From the NCBI RefSeq assembly GCF_009696265.1, contig NZ_VUMH01000001.1, positions 1-64,000 on the forward strand: 64,000 bases of DNA, given 5' to 3'. Shown here in pieces: positions 16,483 to 27,330 of this stretch; within the stretch, counting starts at the first letter, position 1, and the number at the start of each line of letters is the position of its first letter. This stretch comes from Desulfovibrio porci (lineage in GTDB: Bacteria > Desulfobacterota > Desulfovibrionia > Desulfovibrionales > Desulfovibrionaceae). Position numbers and translations under genes: made by a program. Below the pieces are notes generated by a model. It ran no database searches and was not told the DNA's origin. It worked only from the letters and a program-made list of their open reading frames with translations.

Positions 16483-17454
16483 ATGAAAAAACTGACACGC
16501 CTTTTGTGCGCCGCGCTCGCACTCTGCGTCCTGCTGCCGCTTTCGCCCCGCTTGGCTCAGGCCGCTTATCCCGACAGGCCCGTGACCATCATCATTCCCT
16601 TCGGGCCGGGCGGCGCGGTGGATATTGCCGCCCGTATTCTGGCCGAATATTTTCAGACCAAGCACAACATCACCCTGAACATCGTCTGCAAGGGCGGCGG
16701 GGCCGGGGCTCCGGCCATGCTGGACGTGGCCAAGGCGCGTCCCGACGGCTATACCTTCGGCTTCCCGGCTCTGACCACCTTTTCCACAACGCCCCAGGTC
16801 AAAAAAACCGGCTACAGCCTCAAGGACTTCCAGGGCGTCGCCCAGATCACCAATATGTGGCTGAGCCTTGCCGTTAACGCCGACTCGCCCATCAAGGACT
16901 TCAAAGGCCTGATTGAGGCGGCCAAGGCCAATCCCGGCAAGGTCAACTACGCGACCCACGGCGCACTTTCCTCCCAGCGCCTGTTCATGAGCGGCATCCT
17001 GAAAGCCTTCCCCGGCGTTGATCTGCCCCACGTCGCCTATACCAGCGGCCACGACGTTTCCACCGCCCTGCTGGGCCGCCACATCACCAGCGGTTTCGGC
17101 GTGACCACCAACCAGAAGCCGTATGTGCTCTCCGGCGACTTCAGAATCATCGGCGTGGCCAGCCCCCAACGGCTGCCGGAATTTCCCGATGCGCCCACCT
17201 TTGCCGAGCAACTGGGGCCGGAATACACCTTCCCCTCCCCCCACGGCCTTGTCGCGCCCAAGCGTGTTCCGCATGACCGCGTGATCGTCATGCAGGATCT
17301 TCTCAAGGCGGCCTTGGCCGATCCCGATGTACAGGCCAAGTTCGCCAAGGCCGGACTTTCCACGGATTTCATGCCCGCCGACCAGTTCCAGCAAGAAATG
17401 GAAAAGGTCTGGAATACCGTGGGCGTGCTTCTGAAGGAAAACAATCTCAACTAA
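16483..17454 (+). CDS. tctC: Tripartite transporter substrate-binding protein TctC
   Basis: The product is 323 residues. It has a signal peptide (MKKLTRLLCAALALCVLLPL, cleavage after AQA near residue 27), then YPDRPVTIIIPFGPGGAVDI, the hallmark start of TctC/Bug proteins, and a late GLVAPKRVPHDRV segment typical of the second lobe. It captures the anion in the periplasm and delivers it to TctAB. AAGGAG precedes the start. A strong hairpin 10 bases after the stop ends this part of the operon. Confidence 0.93.
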   Translation: MKKLTRLLCAALALCVLLPLSPRLAQAAYPDRPVTIIIPFGPGGAVDIAARILAEYFQTKHNITLNIVCKGGGAGAPAMLDVAKARPDGYTFGFPALTTFSTTPQVKKTGYSLKDFQGVAQITNMWLSLAVNADSPIKDFKGLIEAAKANPGKVNYATHGALSSQRLFMSGILKAFPGVDLPHVAYTSGHDVSTALLGRHITSGFGVTTNQKPYVLSGDFRIIGVASPQRLPEFPDAPTFAEQLGPEYTFPSPHGLVAPKRVPHDRVIVMQDLLKAALADPDVQAKFAKAGLSTDFMPADQFQQEMEKVWNTVGVLLKENNLN

Positions 17455-17463
17455 AACGGCTTG

Positions 17464-17507
17464 CCTTCGGAAGCGGCCGGCATTCTAATGGCGGCCGCTT
17501 CCGAAGG
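17464..17507 (+). terminator. Hairpin terminator after tctC
   Basis: Perfect 16-base arms (CCTTCGGAAGCGGCCG and its complement, 17464-17479 and 17492-17507) are followed by ATTTTCG. Partial termination would leave tctC as a major product while allowing reading into the next genes. Confidence 0.8.
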
Positions 17508-17598
17508 ATTTTCGTGAAGCGCACGCTTATCTCAAAGCCAACATGTTGTTTTATGGAAGCGCCGGAACCGTCGCCGACGCGCCACAGGGAGAAAGCTG

Positions 17599-18669
17599 AT
17601 GAAAAAAACTTTGCTTGCCGGTCTCTGCCTTGGATTGTTGTCCCTGATTCTGGGTCATACCCCCGCTTGGGCGGCGGACGCGCCAGTGCCCATGAAAACG
17701 GCATGGCTGGGCGAAAACGAAGCCTTTGCCGTCTGGTACGCCAAGCAACACGGCTGGGATAAAGAGGTCGGACTGGATATTTCTATGCTCCGCTTCGACT
17801 CCGGCAAGGCCATCGTCGAAGGCGTTCTGGCCTACGATTGGGCCGTGGCGGGCTGCGGAGCCGTGCCTGCCCTGACCGCCGCTCTCAACGAGCGCCTGGA
17901 CATCATCGCCGTGGCCAATGACGAATCCCTGTCCAATGCCCTCTATGTGCGGGCCGACAGCCCCATTCTCACGGTCAAGGGGGCCAATCCCGCCTTCCCG
18001 GAAATCTACGGCGACCGCGCCACGGTGGCGAAGAAGCTGATACTCTGCCCCAAGGCGACGTCCGCGCATTATCTGATGCGGGCCTGGCTCAAGGCCCTGG
18101 GACTGAGTGAAAAGGACGTGCGCGTCAGATACATGGACCCCACACCGGCTCTGGGCGCGTTTTCCGGCGGCCTGGGCGAGGCTGTGGCGCTCTGGGCGCC
18201 CCTGACCTATGAGGCAGAACAGAAAGGCTTCAAGGCCGCGGCGCTTTCCAACAACTGCGGTGTCTCCCAGCCCGTGCTGATCGTGGCCGACCGGGCGTAT
18301 GCCGCCAAATATCCGCAACGGATCGAAGCCTTTCTCAAAATGTATTTCCGTGCCGTGGGCATGCTGCACGCCACGCCGCCGGAGCAACTGGCAACGGACT
18401 ATATCCGTTTTTTCAAAGAATGGACTGGCCTGGAGCTGACCCCGGATCAGGCCGTGCGGGATATCAAGGCCCACCCCGTGTTCACGCTCAGCGAACAGCT
18501 TGCCCTTTTTGACGCCCGGCAGGGTAAAAGCAAGCTTCAGACATGGCTGGGCGACATCGCCGCCTTTTACGAAAGCATCGGCGCCCTGCGCCCGGCCGAC
18601 CTTCCGCGTCTGGAACGCATGAACGCCGTGACGGACGTCTATCTCAAGGCCATCAGTCCCAAGCCCTGA
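17599..18669 (+). CDS. Periplasmic substrate-binding protein, NitT/TauT (SsuA-like) type
   Basis: The product is 356 residues: a signal peptide ending near AWA (residue 25), then KTAWLGENEAFAVWYAKQHG and EVGLDISMLRFDSGKAIVEG, the pattern of NMT1/SsuA/TauA-type binding proteins. A domain that fits the hinge and second lobe follows (LILCPKATSAHYLMRAWLKA). Such proteins normally feed an ABC ATPase and permease for nitrate, taurine or alkane sulfonates, but neither is encoded in this window. It could deliver to a remote ABC permease or have been recruited as a sensor. The adjacent M20 gene is its likely operon partner. Confidence 0.82.
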   Translation: MKKTLLAGLCLGLLSLILGHTPAWAADAPVPMKTAWLGENEAFAVWYAKQHGWDKEVGLDISMLRFDSGKAIVEGVLAYDWAVAGCGAVPALTAALNERLDIIAVANDESLSNALYVRADSPILTVKGANPAFPEIYGDRATVAKKLILCPKATSAHYLMRAWLKALGLSEKDVRVRYMDPTPALGAFSGGLGEAVALWAPLTYEAEQKGFKAAALSNNCGVSQPVLIVADRAYAAKYPQRIEAFLKMYFRAVGMLHATPPEQLATDYIRFFKEWTGLELTPDQAVRDIKAHPVFTLSEQLALFDARQGKSKLQTWLGDIAAFYESIGALRPADLPRLERMNAVTDVYLKAISPKP

Positions 18670-18682
18670 ATGCGATGCGGAA

Positions 18683-18721
18683 GCCCGGCGGCCTTGTACG
18701 GGCTTTTCCCCGCCGCCGGGC
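18683..18721 (+). terminator. GC-rich hairpin between binding-protein and second M20 gene
   Basis: GCCCGGCGG (18683-18691) pairs with CCGCCGGGC (18713-18721). It is followed by GCTAAAAAAAGGAG, not a T run, so it probably stabilises or separates transcripts rather than fully terminating them. Confidence 0.45.
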
Positions 18722-18740
18722 GCTAAAAAAAGGAGCAGTC

Positions 18741-19952
18741 ATGGATCTGGAACAGTGGAAGAGCATTCTGGACACGGAGCTTCAGAACCAGGAGGCTCCC
18801 ATGCTCACCCTGCTGGAGGATTTGGTGAGCATGGACTCCCCCACGGCCCATGCGCAAGGGGTCAACCAGGTGGGTGAGCGTCTGGCCGCCTGGTTAGGCG
18901 AAGCCGGTTTTCTGGTCAGCCGCCTGCCCAAGCCGCCCATTCCCGACGACGAAGCCTGGCAAAAAGATTTGGGCGACGTTTTCATGGCCGGGACGCACGC
19001 GCCCGAGGCCGGTCCCGGCATTGCCTTCATCGGGCATATGGACACGGTTTTTCCCGTGGGCACCGCGGCGGCGCGGCCCTTCCGCCTAGACAGGGCTGCG
19101 GACCGCGCCACTGGGCCGGGCGTGGCGGACATGAAGGCCGGGCTTGTGGCCATGCTTTTCGCCGCGCGAGCCCTGAAGCGCAGCGGTCTGCTCCCCTGCC
19201 CGTTGACCCTGATGTTCTCGCCCGACGAAGAACTGGGGTCGCCCACGGCATCCCAGGCTCTGGCCGCGAAGCTTCCCGGCGCTCTGGCCGTAATCTGCGC
19301 CGAACCGGGCGGCGAAGGCGGCAAGGTGACCCTTTCCCGTAAAGGATCGGGACATATGCACTTGAAAATTCAGGGTAAGGCCGCGCACGCGGGGCGCAAT
19401 TATGAGGATGGCGCTTCGGCCGTGATTGAACTGGCGCACAAAATTCTGGGCATCAACGCCTTCTTGGATCTGCCGCGCGGGCTGACCGTGAACACCGGCC
19501 TGATCAGCGGCGGCATTTCGGCCAATTCCGTGGCGCCCTCAGCCGAGGCCCGCATCCATCTGACCTACCGCACCCTGGAGGATGGCCAGCGCGTTGTGGC
19601 GGGCATCCGCGCTCTCGCGGCAAAGCCGGTAGTGCCCGGCACCATTGCGCGCGTCAGCGGCGGACTGCGCCTCTATCCTCTGGAACGCAGTCCGCAGGGC
19701 GACGCCCTTTTCAAACTGGTTCAAGAGGCCGGAGAAACACTGGGCCTGCGCCTTTCCGGCCAGCACTACGAGAGCGCCGCCGAATCCGGCTTCTGCTCCA
19801 GCGCGCTGGGCGTCCCCACTATCTGCTGCATGGGCCCCGAGGGGGAGAACATCCACAGCGCACAGGAATATATGCTGCCCTCCACGCTCGTGCCGCGCTG
19901 CAAACTCATGGCCCTGAGCGCGCTTCAGGCGGCAAAGGCCTTCGGCCGGTAG
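18741..19952 (+). CDS. M20-family metallopeptidase (glutamate carboxypeptidase type), copy 2
   Basis: The product is 403 residues and aligns with copy 1 at 15224 over its whole length, sharing GHMDTVFPVGTAAARPFRLD, VADMKAG, SPDEELGSP and GKAAHAGRNYEDGAS. The zinc ligands are kept (H and D of GHMD, D of ADMK, E of DEE, late histidine in NIHSAQEY). The two copies are more alike than either would be to distant M20 proteins, indicating local duplication. AGGAG precedes the ATG. Co-location with an orphan binding protein mirrors the pairing of copy 1 with tctC. Confidence 0.88.
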   Translation: MDLEQWKSILDTELQNQEAPMLTLLEDLVSMDSPTAHAQGVNQVGERLAAWLGEAGFLVSRLPKPPIPDDEAWQKDLGDVFMAGTHAPEAGPGIAFIGHMDTVFPVGTAAARPFRLDRAADRATGPGVADMKAGLVAMLFAARALKRSGLLPCPLTLMFSPDEELGSPTASQALAAKLPGALAVICAEPGGEGGKVTLSRKGSGHMHLKIQGKAAHAGRNYEDGASAVIELAHKILGINAFLDLPRGLTVNTGLISGGISANSVAPSAEARIHLTYRTLEDGQRVVAGIRALAAKPVVPGTIARVSGGLRLYPLERSPQGDALFKLVQEAGETLGLRLSGQHYESAAESGFCSSALGVPTICCMGPEGENIHSAQEYMLPSTLVPRCKLMALSALQAAKAFGR

Positions 19953-20060
19953 CGTCTATTCAGAGCGGCCCCACTCTCTTCAATGCAAACAGAGAGGATA
20001 AAAGCTCCACTGCTACAGACTACCTGTAACAGTTATCTTATATTGCACTAATCCGCCTTT

Positions 20061-21721
<1,661 letters not shown>

Positions 21722-21772
21722 AACGGTTTCAAAACGGACGTGCGTTAATCCGCCCGTGCATCCAAAAACGCC

Positions 21773-21805
21773 AAAAGCCGTCCGGCATCTGCCGGACGGC
21801 TTTTT
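21773..21805 (+). terminator. Rho-independent terminator of gdhA
   Basis: AAAAGCCGTCCGGCA pairs with TGCCGGACGGCTTTT around a 2-base loop and continues into TTTTT. It is symmetrical and may also serve the convergent nitroreductase gene. Confidence 0.92.
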
Positions 21806-21828
21806 CCTTTCGCACTAATTCGACCGCC

Positions 21829-22338
21829 TCACCAGCAATCATTGTGAATTCTGTCCGCGCGGAAGCGGTCCGCTTCAGCAAAGGGCTGAGCGGGATGACC
21901 CAGCACCACCAGACTCAGGGGCATGACATTACCGGGCAGATGCAGAATCTCGCGCACCGGCTGCACGCGTTCCTCCACCGGATGCAGGCCGCACCAGACC
22001 GAACCGATATTGCGGGCGCGCGCGGCCAGCATGAGGTTCTGCGTGGCGGCGGCGCAATCCTGCACCCAGAAGCCGGGCGTTTTTTCCTCATTGAGATCCG
22101 CGCAGACCACAATCACCAGCGGCGCGTCTGCGGCCATTTTGGCATAGGGGTGCCGCTCGGCCAGAGCCGCACGCACCTTGGAATCGCGCACCGCCACAAA
22201 GTGCCAGGGCTGCCGGTTGCTGGCGCTGGGGGCCAGCATGGCGGCCTTGAGCATGATGTTCAGATCCTCGTCGCTGACGTCTTCCTGCGTATATTTGCGG
22301 ATGCTGCGCCGGGTGAACAGGGCTTCAAAAATATCCAT
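21829..22338 (-). CDS. Nitroreductase-family FMN protein
   Basis: The product is 169 residues. FMN-binding motifs are RRSIRKY (10-16), LAPSASNRQPWHFVAV and GSVWCGLHPVEE, in the usual order for small anaerobe nitroreductases. These flavoproteins use NAD(P)H to reduce nitro groups, quinones or similar acceptors; the true substrate is not predictable. GAGGAG lies 8 bases before the ATG. It is convergent with gdhA, and divergent from the antiporter gene by about 140 bases in which I see no clear structure. Confidence 0.9.
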   Translation of the reverse strand: MDIFEALFTRRSIRKYTQEDVSDEDLNIMLKAAMLAPSASNRQPWHFVAVRDSKVRAALAERHPYAKMAADAPLVIVVCADLNEEKTPGFWVQDCAAATQNLMLAARARNIGSVWCGLHPVEERVQPVREILHLPGNVMPLSLVVLGHPAQPFAEADRFRADRIHNDCW

Positions 22339-22480
22339 GACTGTTTCTCCTCATCTAAAAAAGCTCTTTTTTTCAAAATATGCCCAATGCCCCGGAAAGT
22401 AAAAGGTCGGGCCGGACGGGCAGCCGCGCCATCTTGCGCGGGCGGGCGGCCAATGCTATTTTGAATAGCTTGGAGGCCGC

Positions 22481-24499
22481 ATGGAAGTTCCCTTTCTCTA
22501 CGAAATCGTTATTATTTTTCTGCTCTCCATTGTCGTCACCATTGTCTGCAACCGCCTCAAACTACCCGCTACGGTGGGCTTTCTACTTACCGGCGTGCTC
22601 TGCGGCCCGTCCCTTCTGGGTATTGTCAGTAACCGCGAGGCCATTGACCAGGTGGCGGACATCGGCGTGGCCATGCTGCTGTTCACCATCGGCATGGAAC
22701 TTTCGGGCGACGCCCTGAGTCGCCTCAAACGGCCCGTCTTTCTGGGCGGCAGTCTGCAGATCGGCTTGACAGTTCTGGCCGTCACGGGTCTGGCCGTCCT
22801 GGAGGGCATTTCCTATCAGAAAGGAATTTTCTGGGGCTGCCTGGTGGCCCTTTCCTCCTCGGCCATCGTGCTGCGCATCCTGCAGGAGCGTGGAAGCAGC
22901 AATACGCCCACCGGCCGCCTTTCTCTGGCTATTCTGGTCTTTCAGGACATCATGGTGGCCCCCATGCTGCTCTGCGTGCCCCTGCTGGCCGGCACACTGA
23001 ATCTCTCACTGGAAAACGCGCTCTTTTCCGTCCTCTGGGTGGCGCTGGCCTTGGGCGGCGTGCTGCTTTTCGCCCGTTTCGGGCTGGACCGGCTGATGGA
23101 AGCGGTCATGCGCACCCGCACCCGTGAAATTCTGCTCCTCACCACCCTGGGCCTGTGCATGGGCATGGCCCTGCTGACCAGCGCCCTGGGCCTCTCCCTT
23201 TCCTTGGGAGCCTTTCTGGCCGGCCTGCTGCTGGCCCGTTCGCAATACAGCATGAGCGTCATCTCCGGCATTTTGCCCTACCGCGACGTGTTCATGAGTC
23301 TTTTTTTCATTTCCGTGGGCATGATGCTCAATGTGGATTTTTTCGGCCAGCATTTCTTCAGCATCATTCTGAGCACCCTGTTGTTCATTGCCATCAAAAG
23401 CCTGCTGACCCTGCCCGCCGTGCTGATTCAGGGCTATCCGTTGCGCGCGGCCATCATTACCTCCCTTTCCCTGGCGCAGGTGGGCGAATTCGCCTTTGTG
23501 CTGGCCGCATCCGGCCTTGAAGCCGGCCTGTTCGACATGACCGCCTATCAGAATTTCCTGGCCGTAAGCGTATTGACCATGATGCTCACGCCCGGCCTGA
23601 TCGCCATAGCCCCGCGTCTGGCCAACCGGGTCGCGGGATGGCGTAATGAGAAACAGTTGGAGGATGCAAAAGAGTCTAACAGCGAAAGCTGCCCGCTGGA
23701 AGATCATCTGATCATCGTGGGCTTCGGCATCAGCGGCAAGCATCTGGCCCATGTGGCGCACGAGTCGGGCATTCCCTACACTATTCTGGAAATGAATCCC
23801 GAGACAGTGCACCGCTATCACGGCAAGGAGCCCATTTCCCACGGCGACGCCACCCAGCCTGTGGTGCTGGAGCATCTGGGCGTGGAAAAGGCGCGGGTGC
23901 TCGCGATTATCATTTCCGATCCGGCCGCGGTGCGGGCTATTACTATTGAGGCGCGCAGGCTCAATCCCAATCTGTATATCGTGGCCCGGACCCGTTTTGT
24001 GACCGAGGTGGCCCCGTTGCGCCGTCTGGGGGCCAACGACGTGATCGCCGAGGAATTTGAAACCTCCATCGAGGTCTTCAGCCGCGTACTCACCCAGTAT
24101 CTGGTGCCCCGGCAGGATATCGACGCCTTTGCCGCGCGTATCCGCCAGATGAACTACCGGATGATCCGCCGCATGAGTAACGCGGTGGATCCCCTGGATG
24201 AAGTGGTCAGCCGCCTGCCGGACATGGGCGTACAGGCCATGCGTCTGGGGGCGGATTCGCCGCTGTGCGGGCTGCCCCTGTCCCGGAGCGGCCTGCGGCC
24301 CAAGTATGGCGTGACTGTGGTGGCCATTCACCGTCAGGGCGAAATCCATGCCTCGCCGGAACCGCAGAGCTGCCTTGAGGCCGACGATATTATTTATCTT
24401 TTCGGCAGAACCGACAAACTATACGCCGTCAAGCCGCTCTTCTCCGGTTCGCTGAAGGAAAACGCCGCGCCGTCCAAAAGTGCTGAGGCCTCCATATAA
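22481..24499 (+). CDS. KefB-type cation:proton antiporter with TrkA domains
   Basis: The product is 672 residues. About 12-13 membrane segments (1-390) form the CPA2 exchanger, with LLFTIGMELSGDAL and FFISVGMMLNVDFF motifs. A cytoplasmic TrkA_N domain follows (HLIIVGFGISGKHLAHVA, about 410, with an intact GxGxxG motif) and a TrkA_C domain near the end (DSPLCGLPLSRSGLRPKYG...DIIYLFG). It probably exchanges K+ or Na+ for protons under nucleotide control. GGAGG sits before the start. Which cation it moves cannot be told from this sequence. Confidence 0.9.
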   Translation: MEVPFLYEIVIIFLLSIVVTIVCNRLKLPATVGFLLTGVLCGPSLLGIVSNREAIDQVADIGVAMLLFTIGMELSGDALSRLKRPVFLGGSLQIGLTVLAVTGLAVLEGISYQKGIFWGCLVALSSSAIVLRILQERGSSNTPTGRLSLAILVFQDIMVAPMLLCVPLLAGTLNLSLENALFSVLWVALALGGVLLFARFGLDRLMEAVMRTRTREILLLTTLGLCMGMALLTSALGLSLSLGAFLAGLLLARSQYSMSVISGILPYRDVFMSLFFISVGMMLNVDFFGQHFFSIILSTLLFIAIKSLLTLPAVLIQGYPLRAAIITSLSLAQVGEFAFVLAASGLEAGLFDMTAYQNFLAVSVLTMMLTPGLIAIAPRLANRVAGWRNEKQLEDAKESNSESCPLEDHLIIVGFGISGKHLAHVAHESGIPYTILEMNPETVHRYHGKEPISHGDATQPVVLEHLGVEKARVLAIIISDPAAVRAITIEARRLNPNLYIVARTRFVTEVAPLRRLGANDVIAEEFETSIEVFSRVLTQYLVPRQDIDAFAARIRQMNYRMIRRMSNAVDPLDEVVSRLPDMGVQAMRLGADSPLCGLPLSRSGLRPKYGVTVVAIHRQGEIHASPEPQSCLEADDIIYLFGRTDKLYAVKPLFSGSLKENAAPSKSAEASI

Positions 24500-24503
24500 A
24501 GCA

Positions 24504-26207
24504 CTACGGTTTCGGCGGCGCAAGCGCCTCCGTTCCGGAATCCCGCCCCGGCGCAAGCGGCGGCTGAAAGACCACAAAGTGCGGCGTTTCTTCTACCATC
24601 CGCCACTCGCGGCGCACCCGTTGCGGCACGGAATAACCCGCGCGGTCATAGGCGTCAGCCTTGCGTGTGTCCAGTTGGTCCCGTTCCATGAACACCGTGA
24701 GTTTTTTATCCAGCAGTTCCTGGTACAGGGCGTCCACTTCGGCGTTGATCTCCCAGTCAATGAGCCAGTCCGATCCGTAAACCGGCCTGTCGTTATTGAG
24801 GTAATAGCTGAAGGAAAAACCGGGCATGGTTTTGTAGTCCGGCCCGTACTTGGTCCGCAGGGTTTTGAGTTCGGCCAGTCTGGCGTACATTTCCGCATCC
24901 ACCAGTACGCCCCCGGCCTTGGGATAAATATCACCGGCATCCATGTTCAGCGCGGCGCGGGGCATGGGCCGCACCGGAAAAACATAGGGATACTGATAGC
25001 CTACGCCGAACATCAGCAGGCCGGCCAGCAGAGTTGTCCAGGCCAGAACGCGCGCGTTGCCGCCCAGACGGACATGCACCAGCAGAAAAGAAAAGATCAG
25101 GGGCACGGCGAAAAAAGCCGGAATTTTATAGCCGCCGCTGATCGCCACGGACCAGGCCGCCAGCAGACCCGCGCCCAGCCCCACGGAGGCCCGCCAGCGG
25201 GGATGCGGCGTCACGGCGTCGCGCAGCCAGGGCGTCAGGAAAACCTGCGGAAAAAGCACGCACAGGCCACCCAGCAGCATGAACAGCGTGGGCCAGGACA
25301 GGCCGTAGCCGATCCAGGTCTGGCTGCGCAGCACTTCCCGGATATACCAGACCGCCAGCAGCGCCAGATAGATATAGGCGGGCCGCAAGGCGGCGGGCAA
25401 AGGTTTCTGTAGCAGTTTTGCCGCCAGCCAGGGCAGAACTGCCAGACCGGGCAGCCACCAGCTCTGGCGCAGATAGATGAAAATGCCCGCGTCCAGGGCT
25501 TCGCGGATATCCAGCTGTCCGGTGGTCATCCGCGAAAAGGCGGACAGCGCCCCCGCATTATACAGCAGACCATAGACCAGGACCATAAGCCCCAGCCAGG
25601 CGGCCAGACAGTATACGACTTCGCGCCGCCAGGGCCGGGTCAGCCAGATCAGCAGGGCCACGGCCGGAGGAACCAGCAAAAAGGACTGTTTGCAGAGCAT
25701 GGCGCAAGCCGCCAGCAACCCGGCGACAGCGGGCCAGCCGCTCACGGCGGCCCACAAGGCCCCGCCTGCGAAAAGAATGCCGTCCACCGTATGCCAGGGC
25801 ATGTGCGGGAAACTGTGCACGCCCCAGACAAACCCGCAGGTAGCCAGCAGAGGCAGCGGCAGACCCAGCGCCTCCAGGCGGAAGAGCCTGTTCAGAAAAA
25901 GCGCCGCGAACCAGGAGGCCGCCAGCATGCCGGCCACAAAACCGGCCTTTCCGGCCAGCACATTGACGCTCTCCGGCGTGAGCCACATCCAGAACGCATG
26001 CCAGTACAAGGGCAGCGCAGGCTTGATGTAGTAAAAATCCCGATACGGCACCTGCCCTTCCAGAATGCGCCAGGCATAACCGTAAAAATAGCCGAAATCC
26101 GTGGTGTCCATGCCGTAGGGCGTGTAGAACAGCAGATAGGCCAGGGGCGTCAGTACGGCAGCGGCCCAAGCCCAGCCGCGTTGTTGTTTGTCAGTCATCT
26201 GCGCCAT
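24504..26207 (-). CDS. Polytopic membrane protein, GT-C glycosyltransferase-like
   Basis: The product is 567 residues. About 11 hydrophobic helices span residues 10-430, and a soluble C-terminal part (about 440-567) follows. An acidic motif after helix 1 (YGMDTTDFGYFYGYAWRILE) and the following YIKPALPLYWHAFWMW resemble the first periplasmic loop of lipid-linked sugar transferases such as ArnT/PMT proteins. The fold is therefore probably GT-C, transferring sugar from a polyprenyl donor on the outer face of the inner membrane. It stands alone and converges with the antiporter gene (stops 4 bases apart). Family placement is tentative; AAGGAAC precedes the start. Confidence 0.6.
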   Translation of the reverse strand: MAQMTDKQQRGWAWAAAVLTPLAYLLFYTPYGMDTTDFGYFYGYAWRILEGQVPYRDFYYIKPALPLYWHAFWMWLTPESVNVLAGKAGFVAGMLAASWFAALFLNRLFRLEALGLPLPLLATCGFVWGVHSFPHMPWHTVDGILFAGGALWAAVSGWPAVAGLLAACAMLCKQSFLLVPPAVALLIWLTRPWRREVVYCLAAWLGLMVLVYGLLYNAGALSAFSRMTTGQLDIREALDAGIFIYLRQSWWLPGLAVLPWLAAKLLQKPLPAALRPAYIYLALLAVWYIREVLRSQTWIGYGLSWPTLFMLLGGLCVLFPQVFLTPWLRDAVTPHPRWRASVGLGAGLLAAWSVAISGGYKIPAFFAVPLIFSFLLVHVRLGGNARVLAWTTLLAGLLMFGVGYQYPYVFPVRPMPRAALNMDAGDIYPKAGGVLVDAEMYARLAELKTLRTKYGPDYKTMPGFSFSYYLNNDRPVYGSDWLIDWEINAEVDALYQELLDKKLTVFMERDQLDTRKADAYDRAGYSVPQRVRREWRMVEETPHFVVFQPPLAPGRDSGTEALAPPKP

Positions 26208-26427
26208 TGCGTCTTGTTCCTTTTACAGCGGAGTTCGCTGTCGCGCGGCGTATCACAGGCCCGGCCCGCTGGCAAGGCGGATGGAGCATGGCACAACCGA
26301 AAACATCGGCATGTCCGCTTGCGCATTTTGCAAGAGCCAGCTAAGGTCGTAAACCACAATTCTGGAAACCGGGCCGCCGACGCTGCCGGAGAGCTCACAC
26401 AACGCCATGAGTTTGGCGGGTTTTGCC

Positions 26428-26868
26428 ATGCCTGACGACATATATTTGCGTACCCTCTTGGCCAACGCCAAAAATATCGCCATCTTGGGCGCCAACGATA
26501 CGCCCGGTCGACCGGTGGACCGCGTAGGCCGCTATCTGCTGGGCCGGGGCTACACCGTGTGGCCTGTGCATCCCGCGCGCCGCACGGCCTGGGGGCTGAC
26601 GGTTTTTCCTGATCTGGCCTCTCTGCCCGGCCCGGTGGACATTGTTGACGTCTTCCGCGCGCCGCAGTATTGCCCGGAGCACGCGCGCGAAGTGCTGGCC
26701 CTGCCCTGGCGGCCCAAAGTCTTCTGGATGCAGTCGGGCATTGCCTCGCCCGAGGCGCGGAAACTGCTTGAGGCGACGGGCGTGGCCGTGGTGGAAGACG
26801 CCTGCCTGATGGTAGAGCATGCCCGCCTGTTGGGAAATGCGGCGGACAACAAGCATAAGGTTGGTTGA
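26428..26868 (+). CDS. CoA-binding-domain protein (YccU-like)
   Basis: The product is 146 residues: a single Rossmann CoA-binding domain. It has NIAILGANDTPGRPVDRVGR near the start, then GYTVWPVHP and the late VFWMQSGIASPEARKLLEAT and VVEDACLMVEH, as in the small YccU/YneT proteins. Function is unknown, with succinyl-CoA synthetase alpha as the nearest studied fold. I chose 26428 because MPDDIYLRTLLANAKNIAIL aligns with family starts; ATG 26407 is possible and neither has a strong ribosome site. It is followed 3 bases later by the cysteine-cluster gene. Confidence 0.85.
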   Translation: MPDDIYLRTLLANAKNIAILGANDTPGRPVDRVGRYLLGRGYTVWPVHPARRTAWGLTVFPDLASLPGPVDIVDVFRAPQYCPEHAREVLALPWRPKVFWMQSGIASPEARKLLEATGVAVVEDACLMVEHARLLGNAADNKHKVG

Positions 26869-26871
26869 CCC

Positions 26872-27324
26872 ATGGCTTCCGAGAGCACGGAAACTGTGTT
26901 TCAATGCCGCATGTGCGGCCACTGCTGTGAAGGTCGCGGCGGCATTGTGGTCAGTCCCGCCGACCTCACGCGTCTTTCCGCCTTTCTGCAGCTTGCGCCG
27001 GAAGAGGTCGTCACGCGCTATGGCGAACACTCGGGCGGCAAACTCAAAATCCGCACGGGCGCGGATGGTCGCTGCATCTTCTTCAAGGAAGGACAGGGTT
27101 GCGGCGTGCATGAAGGCAAGCCCGCCATCTGCCGGGCCTGGCCTTTTTTCAGGGGCAATCTCGAAGATCCCGCAAGTCTGGCTCTGGCCAAAGATTTCTG
27201 CCCCGGCATCGACCCACGGGTGACTCACGCCGTCTTCGCCCGACAGGGCCTCGCCTATCTGCGGGAAGAAGGCTTGCTGGCCCATGACCCCTCCTGTGAA
27301 GCCAACGCGCTGATCCTCAAGTAA
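26872..27324 (+). CDS. YkgJ-family cysteine-cluster protein
   Basis: The product is 150 residues. It carries the family cysteine pattern: CRMCGHCCEGRGG near residue 12, GRCIFFKEGQGCGVHEGKPA near 65, and CRAWPF following. These cysteines probably bind a metal, zinc or an Fe-S centre. No enzyme activity is established for the family. The gene is tightly linked to the CoA-binding gene (3 bases) and the J-domain gene (6 bases), so the three are probably co-transcribed. Confidence 0.85.
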   Translation: MASESTETVFQCRMCGHCCEGRGGIVVSPADLTRLSAFLQLAPEEVVTRYGEHSGGKLKIRTGADGRCIFFKEGQGCGVHEGKPAICRAWPFFRGNLEDPASLALAKDFCPGIDPRVTHAVFARQGLAYLREEGLLAHDPSCEANALILK

Positions 27325-27330
27325 CCTACG

